Numbered from the stretch's first letter, positions 33,384-43,339 are shown. The stretch is 64,000 nucleotides of DNA from a bacterium (GCA_037143175.1 JBAWZF010000010.1:1-64000); one strand, 5' to 3'. Notes: generated from the letters alone by a model not told the origin. Numbers and translations: made by a program.

Positions 33384-36300
33384 ATGGACAACCGGGCAAA
33401 AATAGAGCTAAAGGTGGTCATACTGATTGGCTGTTTGCTTGTGGCTTTGAGTTGGTGGATTTTTCGAACCACCCTATCGCCAATCCTAATCCCCGTCACT
33501 GATCTTTCGTCCACCTCTTCCCTGCTTCCACAGTCTTCTTTAACCACAACTCAGTCCCTGCTGAACAACCGAACCCAGCTAAACAACCAGCAAAACACCA
33601 ACTCAACAACCGGCGCATCTCCCGTCCCCGTATCCTCGCCAGTTTCGACCATCCCTGACGACCCAACAATGGGGATGCCTGTACTCCAGGTTTCGGAAAC
33701 ACCGGAAACCAGTCATCCTGACAGCATTAAAAGGGTCAGGATTGTTCGTGCTAACTTCAAATACCCGCTCTGGCGTGTTGAGGAGTTTGTGATGAAAGCA
33801 CCGGCAGGAAAATCTGAAACCATTCAGTCCCGCAACATCATGATCGCCGACCATGTCATGATACGATTAAATCCTGAGGCAGCACCCATGAATTTGGAGG
33901 CTCTTGTAAAAGAACAAGGCCTGACTATTCGTAAGGTAATGAAAATGCCCGGTTGTTACCTGATCAGCATCCCAGACGAGTCTATTGCCGCCCTGCCCCG
34001 CCTGTTAACGATCCTGGGGCAGCAGAAGGGCCTCATCCGATATGTCGAACCGGATTACGTGGTCCGTTCTCAACAGACCATTCCTAATGATCCCAAATTC
34101 GGATTGCTCTGGGGGCTCAATAATAACCCAACCCCGGCCGCGGATATCTCTGCCCCTCAAATCTGGGATCTTACGACCGGTGATAAGCAGGTTGTCATTG
34201 CTGGCATCGATACCGGCATGGACTACAATCATCCGGACCTTGCCTCCAATATCTGGCACAACACAGCAGAAACTCTTAATGGTTTGGATGACGATGGCAA
34301 CGGCTATATCGACGACATTCGTGGTTGGAATTTTGTGGATGCCACCAATACCCCCATGGACGGGCAAGGCCATGGGACCCACACGGCGGGAACCATGGGT
34401 GCAGTGGGCAACAATGGAATTGGTGTTGTGGGCGTCAACTGGAACTGCCAGCTCATGCCTTTGAAGTTTCTGGATAACAGCGGCAATGGTGTAATTTCCG
34501 ACGCTGCCGATGCCCTTCACTATGTCGCCGATTTACGGCGACGCGGAGTCAATATCAAGATCACCAACAACAGCTGGGGTGGCGGCGGCTACAGTTCAAC
34601 GTTTAAAGATGCTCTGGATGAGAATGCGGGGCTCGGAATTTTGTTCATGGCAGCGGCAGGTAATGATAGCCAAAATAATGATATATACCCTTTTTACCCC
34701 TCTTCCTACAGTGATTCGAACGTCCTCGCCATTGCGGCAACGGATGGCTACGACGCGCTCGCCACCTTCTCGCATTACGGCTCCAACTCTGTCCACCTCG
34801 CCGCGCCCGGCGTTGATATCTACAGCTCACTTTACGGGGGGCGTTATGGTTATATGAGCGGAACCTCCATGGCCACGCCTCATGTCGCAGGCGTTGCCGC
34901 CCTGTTGTGGAGCCTTTGGCCTACGGCCCGAGCCGAAGACATCAGGGATGCCATTCTTAAAGGGGTAGATGTAATTCCCTCCCTGATCGGGAAAACGATA
35001 ACCGGAGGCCGACTTAACGCACGTAAGTCAGTTGATGCCTTGTTTCGAATCGTACACAGTGCTCACGGGAATACCTTTAACAGTGGCGCCAGCTATCCCA
35101 TCGAATGTGAAGTGGGCCCCTCTATTTTGACAGATACCAATCAGATTTTCGTCTATTGGGCTGCAAATGGATCCACCAATTTCAGCGTGGCATCCTGCTA
35201 TAAGGTGAGTAATACTTGTTTCAGAGCATTTATCCCAGAACATCCGGAAAGTACCCAAATCCGATATTGGATTCAAGCGGCCACCACAAACGGACTCATT
35301 GTACACCTACCCACTGATGCCCCGACCAACACCTTTGACTTTACCGTTGTTCCCCCCGTAAGTCTTTTAGTTGCCGGAACGCCCGCCTTCATCTCCAGTC
35401 CCAGTCCTGACTACGGGGCGCAAGCCTGCCCTTCCGGTAAAATTGTTCAAGCGAGTGTCCCTGCCGCGACCCCCCAGACTAATGGCATGCGCTGGGCCTG
35501 CAGCGGTTGGCTTGGGACAGGTAGCGTCCCGGCCTCCGGAACCAGTAACGTTGTCTCCTTTACGCTAACCACCAATTCTTCGTTGACCTGGCAATGGCAG
35601 TCCCAATGTGCTTTGACGCATACCTCGCTCTATTCCCGTTTAAATACCACAACGTGGTGGGCCTCAGGAACCATCGCAACGTCTCTGCCTGCCCCCGCCT
35701 CAATCTACGTCAGCCGCATACTTCATGAATTTACAGGGTGGACTTTAGATGGGGCGCGGCAGCCGGACTTGACCAGCCCTGCCGTTAACCCCATAACGGG
35801 GATTCTCATGAACACTCCGCACCAAGCCATAGCGCTGTTTGTTCCTGAAGCCTTGGATAGCGATGGGAATGGAATGAATGATTGGTGGGAGATTTTCTAT
35901 CTGGGGCACAACGCCTGCGATCCCAATGCAGATCCCGATGGCGATGGCTTTAATAATCTTAGCGAGTTCAAAGATCAGACAAATCCAAATGACTCGCGAT
36001 ATGTCCCCACCCCCGCAGTCATCAATCATACCCCGCTGAACTACCGGCAACCGCTTCCTGCGCCTTACACCGTTTCAGCCATCATTACCGATAATTTCAA
36101 AGTAGTCTCAACCATCATGTGCTGGAGCCGCAATGGTGGTCCGGTAACAGCAACCCCCATGACGGCTGGTATCGGACAGGTATTCACCGCCTCCATTCCC
36201 CCGCCGGGTACAAACGGGGATAGCTTTGTATATTCAATCATTGCTACCGATCCACTAACCGCCACTACGAACGGCCCCTATAGCGTGATTCCAAGTTATC

Positions 36301-38507
36301 CTGAAATCCAATCATCACCTTCATGCTATAACCCGATGATTCTCCCCGAAACCACTTCCAATCTGATGTTGTCTGTGACGAATTCAGGAGTGGGCTCCTG
36401 GCATGGCAATGTCTCCATTTTGTGGGGCGGCTTTAGCAATGATATCGAAAACGGTGCAGGCGCCTGGACTCACTCTGGTTCCAACGATTTATGGAATATC
36501 TCGACAAATCTGGCATTTTCAGGGGCACAAGCGTGGTATTGCGGGGATCCCGGTGCTTCTCTTTATGCGCCGAGTATGCATGCTAAACTGGACTCTGCCC
36601 CATTTTATGTAACCCCTGGGGCACAACTGACGTTCCGGCATTGGATTAAATGTGAACTCGACGGTCAGTATTGGCGGCCGGGCTGGAAATATAATAATTG
36701 CTGGGATGGCGGCATTGTTGAGATTTCCACAAATAACGGGGCCTCGTTCAAACAGATTTCGCCAATTGGCGGTTACCCGAATTTAATTTCAGGATATGCG
36801 GCCTCGCCCTGGCCTGACAGAACCCCTTGTTTTGCAGGCAATGGTTCTTCCTGGACTCAGCCTGCATTCGATCTTTCCTCGTTTGAAGGCTGTGTAGCTA
36901 TTCTCCGCTTTCATTTCGGATCGGATGATAATACCGAGGAAACCGGCTGGTTTATCGACGATATTATGGTCTCACCCATAATCCAGCCTCAAGCCTGGCT
37001 GACGCCGGTCAGTACCAACGTGATAGTTCCCTCAAAAAGCAGTGCCTGCCTGCCCTTCGCCATATTGAACAGCGCAGAGATTCCGACCGGTGACCGCACC
37101 TCTGTCCTTTGGATCGCCGGCAACACGATCACTAATCTGAACACGTTCATCCCCGTTCATTTAAAGGTACGGTCCCCCGCCACCTTGATCTGGTGTTACG
37201 CCGGGCAAACTTCGACCAACGGGACAGGTCAAATTACACTGACCAACCAATTGCACGATGCCGATGGGGACGCCTGCCTTGCATCTATCGAATGGAGTAC
37301 TATCCCCGGGGTGTGGCGTAACACATGGCTCACATCAGTCCAGTCTACTATTGGTTCAGCCACACTCATCGGAGATGAAGCCTGGCCGCTTTCCAACCTC
37401 CTTACCCGAAGCGAGGCAGGAGTGGTTACAAACAACCTTGTCTCCATTTGGGATTCTCAAGCCACGGGGTGTGCAATTGTCTATTCGAGTAACACGTTCC
37501 TTCGAGTCCGCACCTGGGATGGCCTCTTTTTGAGCAGTTGGGTGACCAGTCAGCCTTTTAGGGTGGATAATGAAGCTCCGCCCACCCCGCCACATCTTTT
37601 CTCACTCGTTCATCAAACAAATGCCTGGTCTAAAAACTCAGTCATGAGTCTTCGCTGGGATTCGGTTCAGGAAACGCGCGGGAGTGGGGTGACCAATTAC
37701 TTATTTGGGACAACTACTAATTTATCAGTCCTGATAACAACCAATACGACTACAGGCCTAACGGGATCCCCGCCCCCTCTGTCCGACGGCACCAATTACT
37801 GGGGCTGGGTTCGTGCCAGAGACAAAATGGGAAACCTTGGCGTACCTGCATTTTACGGACCTTGCTGGATTGATGCCACACCTCCCTCGGCAGCTCTTGC
37901 CGGGATCACCCTCAAACTGAGCCCTTATGGTAGCTATATAGTGGGCTCAAATTCTGTAACGGGCGTCTGGTCAAACTTTACTGACGGGGCCGGCTCTGGC
38001 ATTTCGGGATACTACTTTGCCCCTACCAATGCAGGAGGCACCACGAAAGGCACCTGGACAACCAATACGCAAGGCCTGATTTCAAGCCTCCTAACGGATC
38101 GAACTAATACGATGTATGTGTGGGCCAAAGATCAGGCCGGGTGGATTGGACAGGCAACCTATGCCTCATTTATAGTGCTTTCGCCAAATAGTGACTGGGA
38201 TCATGACGGAGTACTGAACTGGCAGGAAGAAATTTCCGGAACCGATGCCTTGCTCGGAGGAAGCGTATTCCAAATTGGGGCCTCAAACAATACACCAGGC
38301 CTTGAAGGTGGATTCACATTACAGTGGCCCGGCCTTACCAACCGGCACTATACCATTTCGTATAAGGATACCATGGGCCCCATTGGTAGTTGGATCAACT
38401 TGCCAGGGGCAACTGGTCTCACAGGAACGACGGGAATAATGAGCTATACCGATAACACGCTGACGCACCCCAGCAGGTTCTACCGGATCTCAGTGACCGC
38501 GCCGTAA
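33384..38507 (+). CDS. Very long secreted subtilisin-like protease (S8)
   Basis: A 1707-residue protein. Residues 13-28 are a signal/membrane helix, then a Ser/Thr/Asn/Gln-rich stretch (about 45-90) and a propeptide-like segment (about 150-235). The S8 catalytic triad is complete: Asp276 in AGIDTGMDYNHPDL, His330 in GHGTHTAG, Ser495 in SGTSMATPHVAG. The remaining 1100 residues hold beta-sandwich repeats, an Asp-rich calcium-type segment (DSDGNGMNDWWEIFYLG, then DPDGDGFNNLSEF, near 840-880), an immune-inhibitor-like accessory domain (about 1020-1200), and a second DHDGVLNWQEE site before the C-terminal domain. No sorting signal of PEP-CTERM or LPXTG type. No good ribosome binding site is visible. 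Likely secreted to degrade external protein. Confidence 0.88.
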   Translation: MDNRAKIELKVVILIGCLLVALSWWIFRTTLSPILIPVTDLSSTSSLLPQSSLTTTQSLLNNRTQLNNQQNTNSTTGASPVPVSSPVSTIPDDPTMGMPVLQVSETPETSHPDSIKRVRIVRANFKYPLWRVEEFVMKAPAGKSETIQSRNIMIADHVMIRLNPEAAPMNLEALVKEQGLTIRKVMKMPGCYLISIPDESIAALPRLLTILGQQKGLIRYVEPDYVVRSQQTIPNDPKFGLLWGLNNNPTPAADISAPQIWDLTTGDKQVVIAGIDTGMDYNHPDLASNIWHNTAETLNGLDDDGNGYIDDIRGWNFVDATNTPMDGQGHGTHTAGTMGAVGNNGIGVVGVNWNCQLMPLKFLDNSGNGVISDAADALHYVADLRRRGVNIKITNNSWGGGGYSSTFKDALDENAGLGILFMAAAGNDSQNNDIYPFYPSSYSDSNVLAIAATDGYDALATFSHYGSNSVHLAAPGVDIYSSLYGGRYGYMSGTSMATPHVAGVAALLWSLWPTARAEDIRDAILKGVDVIPSLIGKTITGGRLNARKSVDALFRIVHSAHGNTFNSGASYPIECEVGPSILTDTNQIFVYWAANGSTNFSVASCYKVSNTCFRAFIPEHPESTQIRYWIQAATTNGLIVHLPTDAPTNTFDFTVVPPVSLLVAGTPAFISSPSPDYGAQACPSGKIVQASVPAATPQTNGMRWACSGWLGTGSVPASGTSNVVSFTLTTNSSLTWQWQSQCALTHTSLYSRLNTTTWWASGTIATSLPAPASIYVSRILHEFTGWTLDGARQPDLTSPAVNPITGILMNTPHQAIALFVPEALDSDGNGMNDWWEIFYLGHNACDPNADPDGDGFNNLSEFKDQTNPNDSRYVPTPAVINHTPLNYRQPLPAPYTVSAIITDNFKVVSTIMCWSRNGGPVTATPMTAGIGQVFTASIPPPGTNGDSFVYSIIATDPLTATTNGPYSVIPSYPEIQSSPSCYNPMILPETTSNLMLSVTNSGVGSWHGNVSILWGGFSNDIENGAGAWTHSGSNDLWNISTNLAFSGAQAWYCGDPGASLYAPSMHAKLDSAPFYVTPGAQLTFRHWIKCELDGQYWRPGWKYNNCWDGGIVEISTNNGASFKQISPIGGYPNLISGYAASPWPDRTPCFAGNGSSWTQPAFDLSSFEGCVAILRFHFGSDDNTEETGWFIDDIMVSPIIQPQAWLTPVSTNVIVPSKSSACLPFAILNSAEIPTGDRTSVLWIAGNTITNLNTFIPVHLKVRSPATLIWCYAGQTSTNGTGQITLTNQLHDADGDACLASIEWSTIPGVWRNTWLTSVQSTIGSATLIGDEAWPLSNLLTRSEAGVVTNNLVSIWDSQATGCAIVYSSNTFLRVRTWDGLFLSSWVTSQPFRVDNEAPPTPPHLFSLVHQTNAWSKNSVMSLRWDSVQETRGSGVTNYLFGTTTNLSVLITTNTTTGLTGSPPPLSDGTNYWGWVRARDKMGNLGVPAFYGPCWIDATPPSAALAGITLKLSPYGSYIVGSNSVTGVWSNFTDGAGSGISGYYFAPTNAGGTTKGTWTTNTQGLISSLLTDRTNTMYVWAKDQAGWIGQATYASFIVLSPNSDWDHDGVLNWQEEISGTDALLGGSVFQIGASNNTPGLEGGFTLQWPGLTNRHYTISYKDTMGPIGSWINLPGATGLTGTTGIMSYTDNTLTHPSRFYRISVTAP

Positions 38508-38951
38508 TGTACTGCCCCAGCGCGGAACTCTTCCCGTTGACTTCATCCAGCCGGCGATCAGCTTTCGCAACGGCCAGGGTTCAAGCTGGTTCCGGCCAAG
38601 CCCAGATAGCGGAATCCATTTAAAACTAATCCAGCCCTCACAGGCTTCGGGTGTTTTTCCAGGGGATAGCGCCGAAATCGTCATCGCAAACATCAAATTA
38701 ATTTCACAATGACGCTCCCCTTTTTGGATGAAAGTATGCTCTACGGATCCGAGAAATTCCTTTACCACTGCTTTTACGCCAAGTTCTTCCTCAATTTCGC
38801 GTTTCAACCCCTCAGCCGCTTGCTCATTCCATTCCACATGTCCACCCGGAAGATAGGTGTTTGCGGCACCCTTTCCCTGACAAACAAGCAACTGCCCCTG
38901 TTTCACACAAACGCCCCGAACCAGAATCTCAATATGTTTAGTATTTTTCAT
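38490..38951 (-). CDS. NUDIX hydrolase
   Basis: A 153-residue protein; the Nudix box is complete: G-x5-E-x7-REEEE-type in GGHVEWNEQAAEGLKREIEEELGV. It hydrolyses nucleoside diphosphate derivatives; the exact substrate is unknown. The ATG at 38951 (MKNTKHIEILVRG) is the family start; the upstream in-frame ATG would intrude 57 bases into folC. It overlaps folC by 14 bases and its 3' end overlaps the subtilase gene tail to tail by 18 bases. Confidence 0.87.
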   Translation of the reverse strand: MKNTKHIEILVRGVCVKQGQLLVCQGKGAANTYLPGGHVEWNEQAAEGLKREIEEELGVKAVVKEFLGSVEHTFIQKGERHCEINLMFAMTISALSPGKTPEACEGWISFKWIPLSGLGRNQLEPWPLRKLIAGWMKSTGRVPRWGSTLRRGH

Positions 38952-40233
38952 ATGACAATACTTCCCCTGCCAAAAATAATGAACCCGCGATGCACACCGC
39001 GCCTTCATTTTCCTGTGCCCATTTCTTTGCCAATTCCATTGCCTCCGGAAGCGGACTTGTCATCGTCTCCCAACCCTCTGTTTTTGCGATCTGCAACAAT
39101 TTCCGTGGATCCGCATTCCGTTCCGAGTTAATGGGAACAATCCAGCAACGCTTTACTGTAGCACCCATGGCCTTGGCAAAACCGAGCGCATCCTTGTCAT
39201 CACACATTCCCCAGATCAGCCCCACCTTCTTTTTCTTCAACAAATCCTTCAAGGTCACGGCCAGAGCACGGGCACCATCCGGATTGTGGGCGCCATCCAA
39301 TATCGTGGGGGGATCCTGAACGAGAACCTGTAGACGCCCCAGCCATTTGGCCGCAGCAAGCCCTGCCCGAATCACCTCAATAGGGATTTTGAGAGGACTG
39401 CAGTCAGCGAGGACCTCCAGAGTCGCAACGACAGTAGCGACATTTTCAAGCTGATGTTTACCCAATAATTTTATTGGAACGGTTCCGTAATCGATATCCC
39501 CACTCGTAATTGCCACCTTTTGGCCCATAAGATTCTGCGACACCCGCCGAACCGCTACGGCGTCCTCAACTTCGACGAGTCGGGATTTCTTGGCGCCAGC
39601 CGTAGCCCGGATGACGGTTTTGGCTTCATCCGGCGTTGCTCCACAAATGACCGGCCGGCCGTCTTTGATAATCCCTGCTTTTTCACCGGCAATCGCGGCC
39701 AGGGTGGTTCCCAAGTAGGCTGTATGATCAAGCCCGATGCGAGTAATGACTGAAACCAGAGGCATCACCACGTTGGTTGAATCCAGTCGCCCACCCATCC
39801 CTGTCTCTACCACCGCCACCTGGACACCCTTTCTCCTGAAATATTCAAAGGCCAGGGCCGTGGTAAACTCAAAGAAAGTTACTTCACGCTCCGCGACCGA
39901 CACCGCAGCCGCGTGGGCTTCCATATCCTCAAATAGGGCAGCCAACTCCTCGTCATTGATCGCCTCTCCGTTGACCTGAATCCGTTCATTGAAATTAATC
40001 AGGTGTGGTGACGTATACAGGCCGACCCGCAGCCCTGCTTGCCGCAGAACCGATTCCAGCATGGCGCAAACGGATCCCTTACCATTGGTCCCGGCCACAT
40101 GGATGGCGGCAAAGGCATGATGGGGATTCCCCAATCGGTTCAATAAGGAGACCGTTACATCGAGTCCCGGCTTAATGCCAAAGGTTCGCAAGGCATATAA
40201 ACGTTCGAGTGATTGTTTAAGATTTTGTTTCAT
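38938..40233 (-). CDS. folC: Folylpolyglutamate/dihydrofolate synthase
   Basis: A 431-residue Mur-ligase-like enzyme: P-loop VAGTNGKGSVCAMLES, GLYTSPHLINFNERI, VVETGMGGRLDSTNVV, RIGLDHTAYLG and LDGAHNPDGARAL. It adds glutamate to folates, and in many bacteria also makes dihydrofolate. The ATG at 40233 follows AAGGGG by nine bases; that ribosome binding site and start codon lie inside a 43-bp direct repeat that recurs at 43426-43468, so the 5' edge of folC is the left border of the ABC-3C island. Confidence 0.93.
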   Translation of the reverse strand: MKQNLKQSLERLYALRTFGIKPGLDVTVSLLNRLGNPHHAFAAIHVAGTNGKGSVCAMLESVLRQAGLRVGLYTSPHLINFNERIQVNGEAINDEELAALFEDMEAHAAAVSVAEREVTFFEFTTALAFEYFRRKGVQVAVVETGMGGRLDSTNVVMPLVSVITRIGLDHTAYLGTTLAAIAGEKAGIIKDGRPVICGATPDEAKTVIRATAGAKKSRLVEVEDAVAVRRVSQNLMGQKVAITSGDIDYGTVPIKLLGKHQLENVATVVATLEVLADCSPLKIPIEVIRAGLAAAKWLGRLQVLVQDPPTILDGAHNPDGARALAVTLKDLLKKKKVGLIWGMCDDKDALGFAKAMGATVKRCWIVPINSERNADPRKLLQIAKTEGWETMTSPLPEAMELAKKWAQENEGAVCIAGSLFLAGEVLSYEKY

Positions 40234-40266
40234 CAACTCACCCCTTAAGTTGAGCCACCAATGATG
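40224..40266. repeat. 43-bp direct repeat, left copy (folC start)
   Basis: Matches 43426-43468 in the same orientation at 40 of 43 positions (mismatches at one T/A, one C/T and one A/T). Both contain CATCAACTCA then TTAAGTTG and CCACCAATGATG. Weaker similarity continues beyond (GAGCGCG in both). The pair brackets 3.2 kb holding exactly the three ABC-3C genes, as expected for attachment or target-site copies, or for ectopic recombination points. Confidence 0.7.
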
Positions 40267-40394
40267 TTCCCTGATCGAGCGCGATGATAGAAGGTAAAGT
40301 CATGATTATATCCTGATTGTATAAGACCGGCACGATTTTCAGCAAGATTAGCCGCGAACTCGGCCTGACTAACATTATGTTTTGAAAGCTCCAT
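40245..40394 (-). CDS. Unrecognised 49-codon open frame, possible gene remnant
   Basis: Reads MELSKHNVSQAEFAANL and ends SGNIIGGST just before folC; the same frame is open about 45 bases further upstream. No family recognised. A similar C-terminal peptide (TGRIIGGTT) ends a short frame at the other repeat copy near 43450, because the repeat covers both. An overlapping 21-codon frame (40303-40238), MTLPSIIALDQGTS, resembles the start of FGGY carbohydrate kinases. The rest of the 320-bp gap up to the ATPase gene (40395-40623) shows nothing I can identify. Confidence 0.25.
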   Translation of the reverse strand: MELSKHNVSQAEFAANLAENRAGLIQSGYNHDFTFYHRARSGNIIGGST

Positions 40395-40623
40395 GTATCG
40401 ACGGGAGCAGTCGACGATCCGTGACGGATCACCTAGTTATGCCTAAGTTACCGTTTGCAAACAATAATACCCGAATGAATGCCCAGTTATGTTCCTGCCC
40501 GATAATGTTCACCGACACACCTTTTCATATGCAGAAAGTAACGATAAACGTGAATCTCTGCAAATGGCTCCGACCTCGCCGAATAGCTCGTCTGGTTATC
40601 GTTTCGCACTTCCCTGCACCGAA

Positions 40624-42366
40624 TCAATACCTGATACCAAGCAAGCATCCTGCTTGATCCGCATCCGTAAGAGTCAACCGGACGTATTTCTTTATATCGA
40701 AACCGCTAGAAAATTCACTATATGGGACGGCATCACTATTAAGGGTACAAATGTATTGAAATCCATCCGAGTTCGCGTCCTTCGCTGCAATTTCCAAGGC
40801 CAGGGCACGTTGTCTTTCATCGACACCATCAAAAATCAAACTGTCGTGTATGAGAATTCCGGGCGAAACAATTTTTCGGGCCCATATTGCAGCCAAGGTC
40901 ATGTCATAACAGAACACCTTCATGTTATTGATGCCGGTGCTACCTGACCGTTCAATCTCAACATCAAACTTGAATCCATTGAGGCCAACATCAATGACAA
41001 GTTTTCCAGGCACGCTATAGAGCCCCTGGGAGTAGCGATTAAATAATCTGATGGCGGTCTCCCGAATTTCCCGTCGTTCTTCATAGTCGCGGAGAGATCG
41101 CTGTTGCAGCACCTGCTGATCAATCTTGAATTGGCTCATGCCCGTTTCACATGACTTTAAATTGTCAATGGTCGCGGTAATGGAGTTCAAAGTGTTTTGC
41201 GTTTCCAAATGCCGTTTCTGCAAAAGGGTATATTCTTCAAGCGCGCCATGCGTCTTCAAAACCTCCATAACAACAGCCCGCTCGTTCGATTTCGCCTTAA
41301 TCAATTGCTCGCGAGCCTCGATGGCCATTTTCAACCGGGAGACTTCCGCCTCAAGAAAAAGCCGCCGGTTCTCAATTATGGTGTGATGAAATGCCTGAAC
41401 ATCCTCAATACGACGTAGTGCCACGCCCGGCAAAGCAACACCCGCATCGGCATAGAGTTTTTCTACTGCATTAGGAACGGGTGCATTTTCCTCGGCTAAG
41501 CTCTTCTCGTATAGCGACAATATCCGCTGATCCTTGGAATTATGATTGGCCTCAACATGGATCTCTTCCGTAAGTTGATTCGCCTGCATCCGGATGTCCT
41601 CATACTGAGGATGTACCTTGAAGGATTCCAGATTTGCAGCCTCTTCCCCCGCTTTTTCACTTAATCGAACACGCCTGGCCTCCAAATCACCCCGAGACCC
41701 AACAAAGCCTTTCAGTACGCCCGTTTTGGCGGCCTTGATCAAACCTTCGAGGCCTTTCTTCCGATCTTTCAGAACCTGCACTTCCACAGCGTTCTCCCAC
41801 GCCAAACCAAGAAGAAATGCATTATTAACCTGCCGAGCCCATTCGGCCTGTTTCCCGTGGTGCTCAAATGGTGTAAAATAAGCGTCTTTCTGACGCCTGA
41901 CAAAGTATGAGAAAAGACTGCGGAAAGTCGGTTGATATTTCAGGCTGTCATCAGCACCGGGCAACCCGAAGAAAAGGCCCCCTAAAATCAGATTCCAATC
42001 CCGAACGGAGAAAACATATTTATCTTTTTTCTTTTTGGGCCTGAATGGACATTCGTCGGGAAGCCCGTTAACCACAACATCGTTGGGTGCATCAATGGAA
42101 CGGATGGCAGTAATGGACCGCCCCCCCACTTCCAGTTCCACTGTAAAAGCCCACCCACTGAGGGCATCCACAAGCAGCCCCTTGCCTTTAGCCGCCTTGG
42201 CCCCCAGACAGAAATGAATGATTTCAATTAAAGTGGATTTCCCCAGCCCGTTACGGGAATCAAGTTTTGTTGACTCATGGGTGCGTTCTGCCAATAACAC
42301 ATTGAAGCCCGGTTTGAATTCTACGGTTTTGAATGACGCATGATTTGAAGAGACTCGCTTAATCAT
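40624..42366 (-). CDS. ABC-3C conflict system ATPase (DUF2326-type)
   Basis: A 580-residue SMC/RecN-like ATPase. Walker A is RNGLGKSTLIE (residues 39-48); a central coiled coil spans about 190-430; the C-terminal DUF2326-like part carries the Walker B region ILIHDSLIFDGVDERQ (about 503-519). In ABC-three-component systems this protein senses an invader signal and licenses the effector. It is the last gene of the operon, its ATG overlapping the middle-component stop by four bases (ATGA). The 3' end lies 358 bases from the left repeat copy. Confidence 0.85.
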   Translation of the reverse strand: MIKRVSSNHASFKTVEFKPGFNVLLAERTHESTKLDSRNGLGKSTLIEIIHFCLGAKAAKGKGLLVDALSGWAFTVELEVGGRSITAIRSIDAPNDVVVNGLPDECPFRPKKKKDKYVFSVRDWNLILGGLFFGLPGADDSLKYQPTFRSLFSYFVRRQKDAYFTPFEHHGKQAEWARQVNNAFLLGLAWENAVEVQVLKDRKKGLEGLIKAAKTGVLKGFVGSRGDLEARRVRLSEKAGEEAANLESFKVHPQYEDIRMQANQLTEEIHVEANHNSKDQRILSLYEKSLAEENAPVPNAVEKLYADAGVALPGVALRRIEDVQAFHHTIIENRRLFLEAEVSRLKMAIEAREQLIKAKSNERAVVMEVLKTHGALEEYTLLQKRHLETQNTLNSITATIDNLKSCETGMSQFKIDQQVLQQRSLRDYEERREIRETAIRLFNRYSQGLYSVPGKLVIDVGLNGFKFDVEIERSGSTGINNMKVFCYDMTLAAIWARKIVSPGILIHDSLIFDGVDERQRALALEIAAKDANSDGFQYICTLNSDAVPYSEFSSGFDIKKYVRLTLTDADQAGCLLGIRY

Positions 42367-42593
42367 GGCGCCTCCCTTCTGGCAATCAGACCATCGGCCA
42401 ACTCAATGGTCCCAATTGCATAGAGAAAATCGAGAGTTAACAGAAACCTCCCATACGAACCAATTTCTGGAGTTTCTTTAACACGTTCCCATATTCCCGT
42501 GACGGTCATGGGCGTTTTCAGTTCCGGCAGAACTGTCGCGCCAGCCCCAAGAAGGGATTTATCCAATGAAATATGTTTCGTAGGTAAAATCAT
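42363..42593 (-). CDS. ABC-3C middle component (MC6-like)
   Basis: A 76-residue protein: MILPTKHISLDKSLLGAGA, then TVTGIWERVKETPEIGSYGRFLLTLDFLYAIGTIELADG. This matches the winged-helix-like middle components of ABC-three-component systems, which link the ATPase to the effector; the MILPTKHI start and LDFLYAIG segment are those of the type called MC6. It overlaps both neighbours by four bases, so the three proteins are made in step. Confidence 0.82.
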   Translation of the reverse strand: MILPTKHISLDKSLLGAGATVLPELKTPMTVTGIWERVKETPEIGSYGRFLLTLDFLYAIGTIELADGLIARREAP

Positions 42594-43339
42594 TTTTCAA
42601 ATACATCACATTTCTCGAATAGGCACACCAAAACAGCCAAGCCGGCAGACCGTCTCGCCTGCCCTATCATGCCTCGTTGCGCAAACTCACACATCATATC
42701 AAATAAATCATCGCCTTTGAAACCATCATGACGGAGCCTGTAATACTCTGTCAAGAAACCGGCCTTCAAACGTTCAGGGTAATCCGCATCAATCTGGGCT
42801 TCATCCTGAATAAAATCACTCACCAGACGCGCGACACTCAAACCCATCGTGATGGTTAGCCGACTCGCCAAGCTAAGGTCGTTTTTCAGAATTTTCGCAT
42901 CTGGCGTCAAGAGAGAGAAGTCATGCAAGTCTGTGCCGGGCTTGAACTTGTACACCCACTCGGTTGCGATCCGGAGTTCAGGGGAACCAATCTCAGCAAA
43001 AGCGTCGTTCATTCCATCCCGCACTTTTGACTCATGATCAGTTTTCATTTTAGTCAGCAACGCCACGGGGAAGTGTTCCACCTGCTTATCTATTTGGGTG
43101 TGGTGATCGCCACAAAGATAAATGAGGTTGTTATTGTGATCTCTCTCGTCATCAGTCATGGCGGCGTCAAACCGAGGGGCATCCGGTTTATCACCTGCAA
43201 TATGAGCGGCCTGCCCGACGACAACAGGGTCACCTCCTCCTGGAGCATCAACCGTTAGCCATTTGCCACACCCCGGAAACGCACACCGGTCACCGCTACG
43301 AAATGCCAGAAGAAGTTTTGTTTTAGGAGCCGCACTCAT
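42590..43339 (-). CDS. ABC-3C effector: HNH endonuclease with ABC-3C C-terminal domain
   Basis: A 249-residue protein. The N-terminal HNH nuclease has CAFPGC (Cys19, Cys24), QAAHI (His46), then HNNNLIYLCGDHHTQID (Asn71, Cys76, His79, His80), a complete HNH set with zinc cysteines. Residues about 150-249 form the helical CTD typical of ABC-3C systems, with YYRLRHDGFKGDDLFDMMCEFA and a final FEKCDVFEK. The CTD keeps the nuclease under control of the ATPase and middle component. First gene of the operon; an extended -10 promoter lies just upstream and the leader is about 16 bases with no ribosome binding site. Confidence 0.85.
   Translation of the reverse strand: MSAAPKTKLLLAFRSGDRCAFPGCGKWLTVDAPGGGDPVVVGQAAHIAGDKPDAPRFDAAMTDDERDHNNNLIYLCGDHHTQIDKQVEHFPVALLTKMKTDHESKVRDGMNDAFAEIGSPELRIATEWVYKFKPGTDLHDFSLLTPDAKILKNDLSLASRLTITMGLSVARLVSDFIQDEAQIDADYPERLKAGFLTEYYRLRHDGFKGDDLFDMMCEFAQRGMIGQARRSAGLAVLVCLFEKCDVFEK

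Noticed and set aside
34005-34520. 171-codon minus-strand frame
   Set aside because: Antisense to the subtilase catalytic domain with intact triad.
40224-40266. Integron-type attC site at the 43-bp repeats
   Set aside because: The repeat has a GTTGAGC core-like word and short inverted arms, but no matching pair of R and Y core sites at attC spacing, and no integrase is near.
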